DNA from: CANJIV01 sp046330225
Lineage (GTDB): Bacteria; Actinomycetota; Thermoleophilia; Solirubrobacterales; Solirubrobacteraceae
Direction of reading: 5' to 3'
Assembly: GCA_046330225.1 (NCBI GenBank)
Contig: JAXLTD010000009.1
Span: forward strand, 62,001-126,000
Length of the DNA: 64,000 nucleotides
Position 1 is the first letter of the stretch. The number at the start of each line of letters is the position of its first letter. Made by a program: the position numbers and the translations under genes. Below the pieces are notes generated by a model. That model was not told where the DNA came from. It saw only the letters and a list, made by a program, of their open reading frames with translations, and ran no database searches. This document shows positions 1 through 9,010 of the stretch, piece after piece.

Positions 1-279
1 CTCGACCGCGGCGGCGAGCGCGACCGTGTCGAGATGGGCGCAGAGCATGATGCTCGGCGCCCCGGGAGCTGCCGGCTCGATGCGGGCGAGGAGGTTCCCG
101 GCGTCCGAGCGGGCCGCGGCGGCGCAGCCGTCCTCGGCCGGCACGAGGCCCATCGCCCGCAGCTCCGCGGCGACCCAGTCCGCGCAGGCGCGCTCGCGGC
201 CGGTCGGGCTCTCGATCCGGCACAGGGCGGCAAAGGCCGCCCCCAGCCAGCGGCGTTCCTCCTCGGCGGCCCGGCTCAC
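1..279 (-). CDS. M20-family metallopeptidase, N-terminal part (runs off the window)
   Basis: The first ~93 codons of a zinc metallopeptidase of the M20 family are visible before the window edge. A GTG start at 279 follows the pyrG stop by 13 nt. The product shows an amphipathic N-terminus with an 'ESPTGRE' segment, typical of the family, and then 'IMLCAHLDTV', the metal-binding H-x-D motif (usually G/A-H-x-D-x-V). The family includes aminopeptidase T and dipeptidase-like enzymes that act in the cytoplasm. The rest of the metal ligands lie outside the window, so substrate class cannot be judged. It is probably the last gene of the pyrG transcription unit. Confidence 0.75.
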   Translation of the reverse strand, partial: MSRAAEEERRWLGAAFAALCRIESPTGRERACADWVAAELRAMGLVPAEDGCAAAARSDAGNLLARIEPAAPGAPSIMLCAHLDTVALAAAVE

Positions 280-292
280 CGCGCGGCGGCCG

Positions 293-2002
293 TCACGCGC
301 CCGCCGGCGGCGCGCCGGCGGCTTCGGCCCGCGCGACCGACGGCTCGCCCTCCGGCGCCTGTCCTGCCGCGCGCGCCTGGGCGGCCCGGACGAACTCCCG
401 GAACAGCGGCGCGGGGCGTTCGGGCCGCGACTTGAACTCGGGGTGGAACTGCGACGCCACGAAGAACGGGTGGTCGCGCAGCTCGATCATCTCCACGAGG
501 CGCTCGTCCGGGGACGTCCCGCAGACGACCAAGCCGGCGGCCTCGAGCCGCCGGCGCAGGAGGTTGTTGACCTCGTAGCGGTGGCGGTGGCGCTCGTAGA
601 CCACGGCGTCGCCGTAGATCTCCCGCGCCCGCGTCCCCTCGTGCACCTTGACCGGGTCAGCCCCGAGCCGCATCGTGCCGCCCATGTCGGCGACCTCCTT
701 CTGCTCGGGCAGCAGGTCGATCACCGGGAACGGGGTCTCGGGATCGAACTCGGTCGAGTTCGCCCCGTCCATTCCGCTGGCGTGGCGGGCGAACTCGGCG
801 ACCGCGATCTGCATGCCCAGGCAGATCCCCAGGTAGGGGATCTGCTGCTCGCGGGCCACCCGCGCGGCGGCGATCTTGCCCTCGATGCCGCGGCCGCCGA
901 AGCCGCCCGGAATGAGGATCCCGTCGGCGCCAGCGAGCCGGCCAGCGGCCTCCGCGGGCGTGAGCTTCTCGGAGTCGACCCAGTCGATCTCGACCCGGCA
1001 GCCGTGCTCGAACCCCGAGTGGCGCAGCGCCTCGACCACGGAGAGGTAGGCGTCCTCGAGCTGCACGTACTTCCCGACGAGCGCGATCTTCACCGTCTCC
1101 GTGGCCTGGTCGGCGCGCTCGATGAGCTGCTCCCAGCCCGAGAGATGCGGCTCCCCGGCCTCGAGCCCGAAGTAGTCGATGATGAAGTCGTCGACCTGCT
1201 CTTCGCGGAAGTTCAGCGGGACCTTGTAGATGTTGTCGACATCGCGGGCCGAGACCACTGCGGTCTCCGGGAGGCTCGCGAACAGGGCGATCTTGCGGCG
1301 GATCTCCTGGGACAGCGTGCCCTCGGAGCGGCAGATCACCATGTCGGGCGCGATGCCGATGCGCCGCAGCTCGTTGACGGAGTGCTGCGTCGGCTTCGTC
1401 TTCAGCTCGCCGGCGTGGCCGATGTAGGGCACGAGCGTGAGGTGGACGAACATGCAGCGGGGGCGGCCGGCGTCGACCGGGAACTGGCGGATGGCCTCGA
1501 GGAACGGCAGGGACTCGATGTCGCCGACGGTGCCGCCGATCTCCGTGATCACCACGTCGACATCGGTGCTCTCCGCGATCACCCGAATGCGCTGCTTGAT
1601 CTCGTCGGTGATGTGCGGGACGACCTGGACGGTCGCGCCGAGGTAGTCGCCGCGGCGCTCGCGGCGGATGACCGAGTTGTAGATCGCGCCGGCCGTGACG
1701 TTGGAGCCGCGACTGGTGTTCGCGTCGGTGAAGCGCTCATAGTGGCCGAGGTCCAGGTCCGTCTCGGCGCCATCCTCGGTGACGAAGACCTCGCCGTGCT
1801 GGTACGGCGACATCGTGCCGGGGTCGACGTTGATGTACGGGTCGAACTTCTGGAGGGCGACCGTGAGGCCGCGCGACACGAGCAGGCGCCCGATCGACGA
1901 GGCGGCGATGCCCTTCCCCAGCGATGAGACGACACCGCCGGTGACGAAGATGAAGCGGGTGGTTCCGCCGAAGCCGGCTGCGGTGCGATGTGGGTCAGGC
2001 AT
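293..2002 (-). CDS. pyrG: CTP synthase
   Basis: Converts UTP to CTP using ATP and glutamine-derived ammonia. At 569 residues it has the usual family length. The N-terminal synthetase domain (about 1-285) begins with 'FVTGGVVSSLGKG', the P-loop-like signature. The C-terminal class I glutamine amidotransferase domain (about 300-540) has the nucleophile Cys394 in 'GICLGMQ' and the His520/Glu522 pair in 'FHPEF'. The ATG overlaps the stop of the upstream glycosyltransferase gene by 8 nt, so the two are probably co-translated. In mycobacteria pyrG also follows the recN-steA-mctB group, which supports the call. The roughly 25-residue tail after 545 is Ala/Pro/Glu rich and probably disordered. Confidence 0.98.
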   Translation of the reverse strand: MPDPHRTAAGFGGTTRFIFVTGGVVSSLGKGIAASSIGRLLVSRGLTVALQKFDPYINVDPGTMSPYQHGEVFVTEDGAETDLDLGHYERFTDANTSRGSNVTAGAIYNSVIRRERRGDYLGATVQVVPHITDEIKQRIRVIAESTDVDVVITEIGGTVGDIESLPFLEAIRQFPVDAGRPRCMFVHLTLVPYIGHAGELKTKPTQHSVNELRRIGIAPDMVICRSEGTLSQEIRRKIALFASLPETAVVSARDVDNIYKVPLNFREEQVDDFIIDYFGLEAGEPHLSGWEQLIERADQATETVKIALVGKYVQLEDAYLSVVEALRHSGFEHGCRVEIDWVDSEKLTPAEAAGRLAGADGILIPGGFGGRGIEGKIAAARVAREQQIPYLGICLGMQIAVAEFARHASGMDGANSTEFDPETPFPVIDLLPEQKEVADMGGTMRLGADPVKVHEGTRAREIYGDAVVYERHRHRYEVNNLLRRRLEAAGLVVCGTSPDERLVEMIELRDHPFFVASQFHPEFKSRPERPAPLFREFVRAAQARAAGQAPEGEPSVARAEAAGAPPAGA

Positions 2003-2834
2003 GCGGGTGATGTGGCCTCCCGAGCGAGTCTAGCTGCCGCAGGAGCGGAGCCGATTCGATGAGCGAGCTGATGGAACGAAACTCCCCATACACCGTGATT
2101 CCGATGACCACGGCGAGGGCGATGGCCTGCGCGAGGGTGCCCATGGCGAGCACCATCCACAGGCCGGCGAGGGCGCCGATGAGGTTCGAGCCGGTGTCGC
2201 CGAGCATCGTGCGCTCGCGCAGGTCGAAGAAGGCGAGCACCACGACCGGGCCGGCGAACAGGCCAAGCGCCCACAGCGGCTGCACGTCGAGCGTGGCCAC
2301 CGTAATCCCGGCGCCGAGCAGGACGAAGGCCTTGCCTGTGCGGCCGGGGCGCAGGTCCAGCAGGTTGAACAGGTTCGTCGTGAGAACGAGCAGCGCGACG
2401 GCCAGGAGGTAGTCGGCGACGGACAGGCCCAGCCCGCTGAGCGCGTAGAGCGCCAGGCCGAGCGAGCCCGCGGCCTTCAGCGCGCCCGTGCTGATCGCGC
2501 CGCTGAGCACCGCGGCGCCGTGACCGCGCCAGCCGCGTGCCGCGCCGCCCAAGGTGTCGTCGAGCAGCCCGAGGAACGCGACCCCGAGGGCGTAGACCGC
2601 CACGGTGCGCAGCGTCGGCTCGACGAACACGTCGGCGTCGGCGACCTCGGCCAGGAACGCGAGCGGCCCGAGCGCCAGCGCGGCGGAGGCGACAATCGCC
2701 GAGCCGCCGGGAAACGGCAGCTCCGCGCCGCGGTAGTTCGCGTGGACGCGCCCGTTCTCGGCCAGCGCGGTCAGGAGCCCCGGCGCCACGACGAGGGCGA
2801 TCGCGGCAGCGACGATGAGCGGGAGCGACTCCAC
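1995..2834 (-). CDS. MraY/WecA-like glycosyltransferase family 4 membrane protein
   Basis: A 279-residue polytopic membrane protein of the prenyl-phosphate sugar-1-phosphate transferase type (MraY, WecA, TagO). It shows about eight or nine hydrophobic segments. A polar cytoplasmic loop carries 'LLDLRPGRTGK' near residue 160, and 'MLGDTGSNLIG' near 211 is the G-D-x-G-S/N motif that binds Mg2+ and nucleotide in this family. It is shorter than true MraY (about 320-360), and no other mur genes are nearby, so a role with teichoic or other glycan lipid carriers is as likely as peptidoglycan. It sits between mctB and pyrG and overlaps pyrG by 8 nt. Substrate unassigned. Confidence 0.75.
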   Translation of the reverse strand: MESLPLIVAAAIALVVAPGLLTALAENGRVHANYRGAELPFPGGSAIVASAALALGPLAFLAEVADADVFVEPTLRTVAVYALGVAFLGLLDDTLGGAARGWRGHGAAVLSGAISTGALKAAGSLGLALYALSGLGLSVADYLLAVALLVLTTNLFNLLDLRPGRTGKAFVLLGAGITVATLDVQPLWALGLFAGPVVVLAFFDLRERTMLGDTGSNLIGALAGLWMVLAMGTLAQAIALAVVIGITVYGEFRSISSLIESAPLLRQLDSLGRPHHPHA

Positions 2835-2889
2835 GCCGGGTGACCCTAGCGGCGGCCGCGGCGGCGAGCGGTCCGGCCCGCGCCCGGGC

Positions 2890-3756
2890 TCACCCGACGG
2901 CGCTGGGGAGCAGCTCCTCGGCGGTGTCCTTGACGCCGTAGGCGCCGTTGGCGCCGGCGAGCGCCAGCACGAGCGAGGCGCGGCCGGGCAGCTGGTCGAT
3001 GTTGTCGACGCTGGGCAGCTTGTGGTCGGTGTACCAGGGAATCTGCGACGGCGATGTCGTCGTCTGCTCCACCCCGACGACCGGCTGCTGGTTGGCCGAC
3101 AGGCCCGCCACGAGGCCGTCCTCGAACGCCTCGGTGACCTTCTCGGCCTGCGTGTCCATGCCGGTCGGAGGGCTCCGGTAGAGCACGATCGCGTCCAGGC
3201 CCCCGTCGATCGCCCCGCTCGAGGACTCGAACACCGTGCGCACCGCCGCCTTGGCAGGCTTGCCGCCGCGCATCAAGGCCAGGCCCACCGCCCGCCCGTA
3301 CGCCGACGCGGCCCGGACCGGATCGGCGGCCGGAGCGTTCCGGCCGGAGCGCGGGGACGGCGCCGCCGGCAGGTCGGCCTCGTCGACCGGCTCGCGCAGC
3401 ACGCCGATCCCGGCGACGCTGCCGCCGGTGTCGCGCAGGGCGAGGCGAGTGTCGCGGACGATGCTGTTGCTCAGGCCGCCGAGCCCGATGAGCCCGACCC
3501 GCACCCCGGGCAGCCGGTTGGAGACGACGAGCGGGTAGAGGTCCTCCTCGACCTGCTTCTGGCGCCGGAGCTCGACTCGCAGGCGCGCGGCGTCGGCCCG
3601 GGCCTCCCGGACGTCCTTGCGGAGCGAGGCCCGGACGTCGTTTCCGGCGCTCGACACGAGGCCGGCGTCGCCGATCGCGATGCCGAGCAGGAGGCCGATC
3701 ATCAGGGCCAGGAAGACCGAGACGATCGTGAGGGCGTGATAGCGGAAGTCGAACAC
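2890..3756 (-). CDS. mctB: MctB/SteB-family envelope protein (copper transporter family)
   Basis: 288 residues with one N-terminal membrane anchor (about 9-29), a strongly charged coiled coil (about 42-72), then an alpha/beta extracytoplasmic domain with 'VRVGLIGLGG'. This is the layout of the MctB family: Rv1698 in Mycobacterium, linked to copper export, and SteB in Corynebacterium, which works with SteA in cell separation. The gene immediately follows steA, exactly as in mycobacteria and corynebacteria. Which role applies here is not decided by sequence. In an organism without a mycolate outer membrane the cell-division partnership with SteA seems the simpler reading. Confidence 0.82.
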   Translation of the reverse strand: MFDFRYHALTIVSVFLALMIGLLLGIAIGDAGLVSSAGNDVRASLRKDVREARADAARLRVELRRQKQVEEDLYPLVVSNRLPGVRVGLIGLGGLSNSIVRDTRLALRDTGGSVAGIGVLREPVDEADLPAAPSPRSGRNAPAADPVRAASAYGRAVGLALMRGGKPAKAAVRTVFESSSGAIDGGLDAIVLYRSPPTGMDTQAEKVTEAFEDGLVAGLSANQQPVVGVEQTTTSPSQIPWYTDHKLPSVDNIDQLPGRASLVLALAGANGAYGVKDTAEELLPSAVG

Positions 3757-3773
3757 GGCGGGAGGCGGAGCGC

Positions 3774-3807
3774 GTCAGGCGGCGGGAGAGGTCAGGCGGC
3801 GGGAGAG
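3774..3807. repeat. 17-bp perfect tandem duplication between steA and mctB
   Basis: The 17-mer gtcaggcggcgggagag occurs twice back to back, filling most of the short gap between the steA stop and the mctB start. It lies 18-51 nt upstream of the mctB ATG, so copy number could change leader spacing. Probably a recent slippage event; no function is claimed. Confidence 0.9.
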
Positions 3808-3808
3808 C

Positions 3809-5017
3809 TTAGACGCCCAAGCCGAGCAGCACGCGCAGCTTGAGCCACAGGAGCTCGGCGAGGTCGTGAAGTCCCGGCGTGGTCCAGATGACGGCCCAGA
3901 GGGTCAGGATTCCGGTCCCGAGGACGAGCATGAGCGGGGCCATGCCCGGGCGCGGACGGTACAGCCGGCTCACGCCCTTGGCGTCCACCAGGATCTCCCC
4001 GAGCCGCAGGCGGGTCAGGAAGGTGGAGGACATGCCCCGCCGGGACTTGTCGAGGAACTCCACGAGATTGAAGTGCGAGCCGACGGCGACGATCAGGCTC
4101 GCCCCCTTCTCGGCGGCGATGAGCATCGCCACGTCCTGGCTCGTGGCCGGAGCGGGAACGGTCTTGTACTTCAGGCCGAGCTGCTCGAGGTACTCCCGGC
4201 CGGGCGCGCGGCCGTCGGGATAGGCGTGGACCACGAGCTCGGCTCCGCTGCGCAGCGTCGTCTCGGTGGCCGAGTCCATGTCGCCGACGATCATGTGCGG
4301 GCGAAAGCCCTCCTCGATGAGCGCGTCAGCGCCGCCGTCGACCCCGACGAGCACCGGCTTGACGTCGCGAATGTAGGACCGCAGCGCGCGGATGTCGCGC
4401 TTGTGATCGACCCCGCGGACGACGACGAGCGCCGGTCGGTCGCGGAAATCGGTCTGAAAGGCGGGAAGCTCGAGCCGGCCGGCGAGCAGTTCGCGCTCCT
4501 GGAGCATGTGCTGGACGGTGTTCTCGGCGAAGGCCTCGAGTGCCTCGCCGATCTCCTCGCGGCGCTGCTCGTTGAGCCGTGCGACCGTCTCGGGGTCCTG
4601 GACCTCGCCGGTCGCGAGCACCTCGCCATGGCGGATGACGTCGCCGCCGCGCAGGGTGATGGGATCGCCGTCGCGCAGCACGTCGAAGAGCGGCGCGCCG
4701 GGCGCATCGATGAGGTGCACGCCCGCCTGGGCGAGCAGGAGGGGCCCCGCGTTCGGGTACCGGCCGCTCGACGACGGCGAGCAGTTGACCACGCCCTGGA
4801 CCCCGCAGGCAATGAGGTCTTCCCCCGACACCCGGTCGAGGTCGAGGTGATCGATGATGGCGACGTCGCCGGGCTTGAGCCGTTTGACGAGGTGCTTGGT
4901 CCGCTTGCCCAGCCGGGCAATCCCGGTCACCTCGCGCGGCGCTTCGGGTGGCGGCGCCGCCTCGGGCTGCGTGCGCGAGACGGCCACGGCGATTGAGTCT
5001 AGTGGAGTGTCGGGCAA
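3809..5017 (-). CDS. steA: SteA-like cytokinetic ring protein with thiamine-pyrophosphokinase-like core
   Basis: 402 residues related to mycobacterial Rv1697 and corynebacterial SteA, proteins that act with SteB in septum cleavage. The central domain keeps 'VGVDGGADAL' and 'MIVGDMDSATE' (about 228-255), the nucleotide-binding signature of the thiamine pyrophosphokinase fold. A hydrophobic helix near residues 360-380 should anchor the C-terminus in the membrane. The N-terminal third ('GDVAIIDHLDLDRVSGEDL') is specific to SteA proteins. Its place between recN and mctB matches the mycobacterial order recN-Rv1697-Rv1698. The 185-nt gap upstream, between recN and steA, shows no gene. Confidence 0.85.
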   Translation of the reverse strand: MPDTPLDSIAVAVSRTQPEAAPPPEAPREVTGIARLGKRTKHLVKRLKPGDVAIIDHLDLDRVSGEDLIACGVQGVVNCSPSSSGRYPNAGPLLLAQAGVHLIDAPGAPLFDVLRDGDPITLRGGDVIRHGEVLATGEVQDPETVARLNEQRREEIGEALEAFAENTVQHMLQERELLAGRLELPAFQTDFRDRPALVVVRGVDHKRDIRALRSYIRDVKPVLVGVDGGADALIEEGFRPHMIVGDMDSATETTLRSGAELVVHAYPDGRAPGREYLEQLGLKYKTVPAPATSQDVAMLIAAEKGASLIVAVGSHFNLVEFLDKSRRGMSSTFLTRLRLGEILVDAKGVSRLYRPRPGMAPLMLVLGTGILTLWAVIWTTPGLHDLAELLWLKLRVLLGLGV

Positions 5018-5202
5018 GGTTCGACGGGTCGGGACGAGGCGCTCGCCGTGGCTGGCCAGGCCGTGATCGCAGGCTGTGCTGGTGGCACAGCCAAGATCAG
5101 GGCCGCCGCCAGGCGCGTCGAGCGTCCGTCCAACCCGGTGAACGTTGGCTGATGCTCCACGAGATCACGGTGGCCCTGAGCGCTCGCGCTGCGAGGCCGC
5201 GT

Positions 5203-6876
5203 TCACGCCGCCTGGAGCAGCTCGGCGGCGTGGCGGCGGGCCGCGTCGTCCCCGGCGTCGGCGCCGAGCATCCGCACGAGCTCCGCGACGAGCGCGTCGC
5301 CGTCCAGCGCGGCGACCGTCGTGCGGGCGGTGGGCGCGGCCGTGTCCTTCTCCACCCGAAAGTGGCGGTCCCCGAGGGCCGCAATCGTGGGCAGATGGGT
5401 GATGCAGAGGACCTGGCGCCCGGCGGCCAGCGCCCGCAGCCGCTGCCCCACGGCCCGGGCCGTGTGGCCCCCGATGCCGGCGTCGATCTCGTCGAAGACC
5501 AGCAGTTCGGCGTCGGCGCGGCGCCCGCCGGCCTCGGCGGCCACGCTCGTGAGGGCGAGCATCACCCGCGAGAGCTCCCCGCCCGAGCCGATCTCCCGCA
5601 GCGGCCCGGCGGGCACGCCGGGGTTTGGCGCGATCCGCAGCTCGACGGCGTCGTCGCCGGACGGGCCGCGCTCGCGCGGCGCCAGCGCCGCCTCGAACGC
5701 GGCGTCCTCCATCGCCAGCTCGGCGAGCCGCTCACGGACGGCCTCGGCCAGGACCGGCGCGGCCTGCGCGCGGGCCGCGCGCAGCTCCGCGGCCAGGGCG
5801 TCGAGCTCCGCGGTCGCCGCGGCCAGCCGTGCCTCGGCCGCGTGGAGCGCATCGTCCGCCCCCGCGAGCTCGGCCCGGCGCCCGCGGCAGGCCTCGGCGT
5901 GCGCGAGCACCGCGGACACCGTCCCGCCGTGCTTGCGCTTGAGCCGCTCGATCTCGGCCAGGCGATCCTCGATCTCCTCGAGCCGGCCGGGCGCGGCCTC
6001 CACGTCGAGGGCATACCCGCGCAGGCTCGCGCCGAGATCCTCGGCTTCCAGGCGCAGGGCGCGGTAGCGGCTGGCCAGCCCGTCGAGCTCCGGATCGATC
6101 CCCGCGGCCCCGTCGAGCGCCCGCTCGGCGCCGGCGAGCAGCGACGCGGCGCCCGGCCCGCCGGACTCCGGCGCCACGGCCTCGGCGGCGCCGGCAGCGG
6201 CGTCGCGGAGCGCGTCGAGGTGGCGCAGGCGCCCGCGCTCGGCCTGCAGCTCGGCCTCCTCCTCCGGGCTCGGCGCCGCCGTCTCGATCTCGGCCAGCTC
6301 GAAGGCGAGGAGATCCAGCTCGCGCTCCCGGGCCCCGGCTCGCTCGCGCAGCGCTGCCGATTCGGCCGCCAGCGCCCGGGCCGCCGACCACCGGGCCGCG
6401 AAGGCGGCGCGCCGCTCGCGCTGCGCTGGGCCGCAGGCGTCGTCGAGGATCTCGAGCTGGGCCGCCGCCAGCGTGAGCTTGCGGTGCTCGTGCTGGCCGT
6501 AGAACGCGATGAGGGCGCCGCCGACGTCCCGCAGGTCCGCCGCGGTCGCGCCGCGGCCGTTGAGGTAGGCCCGGGTGCGGCCCTCGGCGCTCACCCGGCG
6601 GGCGAGCACGAGCTCCTCGGCGTCGGCGGGCAGCCGGTCCCCGAGCCGCTCCCGCAGCGCCGCCGTGAGCTCGAACGCCCCTTCGACGTACGCCTCGGCG
6701 GCGCCCGGGCGGACGATGCCCGGCTTCGCCTTCCCTCCGAGGAGCAGGTCGAGCGCGTGGGCGAGCACCGTCTTGCCCGCCCCGGTCTCGCCCGTGAGGA
6801 CGTTGAGGCCGGGCCCGAGGCGCAGGTCGGCGCGCTCGATCAGCAGGAGGTTCTCGACGCGAAGCTCGAGGAGCAT
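5203..6876 (-). CDS. recN: DNA repair protein RecN
   Basis: An SMC-like ATPase that gathers DNA ends during double-strand break repair. Its 557 residues are the usual length. Walker A is 'GETGAGKT' (29-36). The long middle is Ala/Glu/Arg-rich coiled coil (about 150-370). The C-terminal half has the ABC signature 'GSGGELSRVMLAL' and Walker B 'LLVFDEIDAGIGG', ending in the family's 'ITHLPTIAALGDRHFRV' segment. It lies downstream of nadK (70 nt gap) and upstream of steA, the order seen in mycobacteria. Confidence 0.96.
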   Translation of the reverse strand: MLLELRVENLLLIERADLRLGPGLNVLTGETGAGKTVLAHALDLLLGGKAKPGIVRPGAAEAYVEGAFELTAALRERLGDRLPADAEELVLARRVSAEGRTRAYLNGRGATAADLRDVGGALIAFYGQHEHRKLTLAAAQLEILDDACGPAQRERRAAFAARWSAARALAAESAALRERAGARERELDLLAFELAEIETAAPSPEEEAELQAERGRLRHLDALRDAAAGAAEAVAPESGGPGAASLLAGAERALDGAAGIDPELDGLASRYRALRLEAEDLGASLRGYALDVEAAPGRLEEIEDRLAEIERLKRKHGGTVSAVLAHAEACRGRRAELAGADDALHAAEARLAAATAELDALAAELRAARAQAAPVLAEAVRERLAELAMEDAAFEAALAPRERGPSGDDAVELRIAPNPGVPAGPLREIGSGGELSRVMLALTSVAAEAGGRRADAELLVFDEIDAGIGGHTARAVGQRLRALAAGRQVLCITHLPTIAALGDRHFRVEKDTAAPTARTTVAALDGDALVAELVRMLGADAGDDAARRHAAELLQAA

Positions 6877-6946
6877 GCCCGACGGTGTAGCAGCGCCCGC
6901 CGACGGACCCGCCCGGGCGGCAGCCCGCCGCAGGAAGTCTCGGCAC

Positions 6947-7807
6947 CTACGACGCGAGCCGGCCGAACTTCTCCGCGAGGCGGTGGTAGAAGCTCGCGCC
7001 GGGCACCCGGGCGAGCGTGCCCTGATCGTGGACGAAGCGGGCCTCCATCGACTCCCCCGGCTCCAGCTCCACCACCGGACGCCCGTCCGCGCTCACGTCC
7101 AGCGCCTCCTCGCTCGAGCGGCTGTGGATCGTCAGCGTGTCGCTCGGCGCGACGACGAGGGCGCGCGCGGTGAGCGAGTGCGGAGCGATGAACGACACGA
7201 CGTAGCCCTCCACCCCCCAGGCCATCACCGGGCCGCCGTTGGCGAGGTTGTACCCGGTCGATCCGGCGGGGGTGGCGATCACGAGCCCGTCGCAGCGGAC
7301 CCGCCCGACCTCCTCCTCGCTGATCGCGTAGGCGAGGTCGGCGACGCGCAGCCCCTGCTTGCGGTGAAACGACACGTCGTTCATGGCCAGCCAGCTCCCG
7401 TCGACCCCCTTGAGCTCGATGCCCGGCAGCGACAGCACCTCGAAGTCGCCCCGCAGCGCGCGCACGAGCCCGTCCTCGAGGTGGTGAGCGTCGACGGTCG
7501 CGAGGAACCCGACCTCGCCGTAATTGATCGCGAAGACCGGCACGCCGGTGCCGGCGTAGGTCCGCATCGCGTGCAGGATCGTCCCGTCGCCGCCGAGCAC
7601 GACGCAGAGGTCGGCCGCCCGCGGCGCGTCCTGGGCGATGACGATGCCTTCCCCGGGCTCCAGGCCGTGCCGGCGCGCCTCGACGGCGTCGAAGTGCAGC
7701 TCCCAGCCCTCGTGGGCCGCGAGACGGCGCAGGGCGGCCAGGCCGGCGGCCACGTCGTCGGGGCGGCGGTGCGTGAACACCGTCGCCGTGCGCAGGCCGG
7801 CGTTCAC
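6947..7807 (-). CDS. nadK: NAD kinase
   Basis: Phosphorylates NAD to NADP. The 286-residue protein has the catalytic 'LGGDGTIL' (GGDG at 72-75), the NAD-site 'AMNDVSFHRK' (the usual N-E/D motif), and the glycine-rich 'VIATPAGSTGYNLANGGP'. Its start overlaps the tlyA stop by 4 nt (ATGA), which indicates translational coupling. The gene order tlyA-nadK-recN is conserved in actinobacteria. Confidence 0.96.
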   Translation of the reverse strand: MNAGLRTATVFTHRRPDDVAAGLAALRRLAAHEGWELHFDAVEARRHGLEPGEGIVIAQDAPRAADLCVVLGGDGTILHAMRTYAGTGVPVFAINYGEVGFLATVDAHHLEDGLVRALRGDFEVLSLPGIELKGVDGSWLAMNDVSFHRKQGLRVADLAYAISEEEVGRVRCDGLVIATPAGSTGYNLANGGPVMAWGVEGYVVSFIAPHSLTARALVVAPSDTLTIHSRSSEEALDVSADGRPVVELEPGESMEARFVHDQGTLARVPGASFYHRLAEKFGRLAS

Positions 7808-8592
7808 GGCTCGACCTCGCGGGCCGCCGCCTCGAGGTCGTCGCGCCCGCCGCGTGCGCCCTCGGCCAGCCAGACAAACGTCTCGCGGTTGCCCTTCGGC
7901 CCCGGCAGGCCCGAGCTGGCGAACCCGAGCACCGCCGCGCCGAGGCCGCGGGCCGATTCGGCGACCGCGAGGAGCGCGTCGCGCCGGTGCGCCGGATCCC
8001 GCACGACGCCGCCCTTGCCGACCCGGTCGCGCCCCGCCTCGAACTGCGGCTTGCAGAGGACCAGCGCGTCGAACCGGGGGGCCGCCGCCGCCAGGACCGC
8101 CGGGAGCACCTTCGTCAGGGAGATGAACGACACGTCGGCGGTCAGGAGGTCGGGCGCGTAGGGCAGCGCCGCGGGATCGAGGCTGCGGGCGTTCGTGCGC
8201 TCGATCACCGTGACGCGGTCGTCGGTGCGCAGGCGCCAGTGCAGCTCCCCGTAGGCGACGTCGACCGCCGCCACGCGGGCGGCCCCGTGCTGCAGCAGGC
8301 AGTCGGTGAACCCGCCGGTCGAGGCTCCGACGTCCAGGCAGCTGCGCCCAGCCGGATCCACGCCGGTGGCGTCGAGCGCGTTGGCGAGCTTCACGCCGCC
8401 CCGGGAGACGTAGGGCGGCGGCGCAGCCACAGCGACCTCGACGTCGTCGGCGACGAGCTGGCCGGGCTTGGCTGCCCGCTCCCCGGCCGGGCCGAGCGCG
8501 ACCTCCCCGGCGAGCACCGAGGCCGCCGCGCGGCTGCGCGACTCGAAATGGCCGCGCTGCGCCAGCAGCGCGTCGAGTCTGACCTTGGCCAT
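7804..8592 (-). CDS. tlyA: TlyA-family 2'-O-ribose rRNA methyltransferase
   Basis: 262 residues. An N-terminal S4 RNA-binding domain (about 3-60, 'VRLDALLAQRGHFESRSRAAASV') precedes a FtsJ/RrmJ-type methyltransferase domain. The SAM-binding motif is 'CLDVGASTGGFTDCLLQ' near residue 85. In mycobacteria TlyA methylates 16S and 23S rRNA and its loss gives capreomycin resistance; older annotations call the family hemolysin. It is the first gene of the tlyA-nadK-recN unit. A 77-nt gap separates it from a divergent small gene and should hold both promoters. Confidence 0.93.
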   Translation of the reverse strand: MAKVRLDALLAQRGHFESRSRAAASVLAGEVALGPAGERAAKPGQLVADDVEVAVAAPPPYVSRGGVKLANALDATGVDPAGRSCLDVGASTGGFTDCLLQHGAARVAAVDVAYGELHWRLRTDDRVTVIERTNARSLDPAALPYAPDLLTADVSFISLTKVLPAVLAAAAPRFDALVLCKPQFEAGRDRVGKGGVVRDPAHRRDALLAVAESARGLGAAVLGFASSGLPGPKGNRETFVWLAEGARGGRDDLEAAAREVEP

Positions 8593-8669
8593 CGGCGCGA
8601 AACGGTACCGGCCCGGCGGCGCCGCGCAGCGGCGCGGCGCCCGGGGGCGGCCGCTACCATCCCGCGCCC

Positions 8670-8924
8670 GTGCCCCGCCCCCGCCTTCCCTCGCGCTTCA
8701 AGTCCCCCCGGGACGTCCCCTGGCAGGTCATCATCAGCGTGGGCATGACGATCGTGCGCGAGGGTCGCCAGCGGTGGCTGCGGCTCACCGACAAGGAGCG
8801 TGCGGAGCTCGCCCGGCTGGCCCGCAAGCTCCAGCAGGCGCGGGGCCGGATCAGCGCCCTGACCGAACGGGAGAAGGCCGAGCTGCGCCGGATCGTCTGG
8901 AAGGCCGCCGGCCCGCAGCAGTAG
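8670..8924 (+). CDS. Small basic helical hypothetical protein
   Basis: 84 residues starting at GTG 8670, not recognised. The N-terminus is Pro/Arg rich. A hydrophobic stretch ('VPWQVIISVGMTIV') is followed by a highly charged helical region with heptad-like Leu spacing ('TDKERAELARLARKLQQARGR'), so a short coiled coil or nucleic-acid-associated helix is possible. It is divergent from tlyA, and no clear ribosome binding site is seen, so the message could be leaderless. Codon use resembles its neighbours, which supports a real gene. Confidence 0.55.
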   Translation: MPRPRLPSRFKSPRDVPWQVIISVGMTIVREGRQRWLRLTDKERAELARLARKLQQARGRISALTEREKAELRRIVWKAAGPQQ

Positions 8925-9010
8925 GGCGCAGCGCCGGGTCCCGCCTTGGGCGGGCCACTGTGAGCAGGCCCACAGACCCGGGCCCGTGCGAAGCGGAACA
9001 TGCGTTCGGC

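Noticed and set aside
26..1927. A 633-codon plus-strand open frame over pyrG
   Set aside because: Antisense shadow of CTP synthase; composition is Arg/Ala/Asp/Val-rich without domain signatures.
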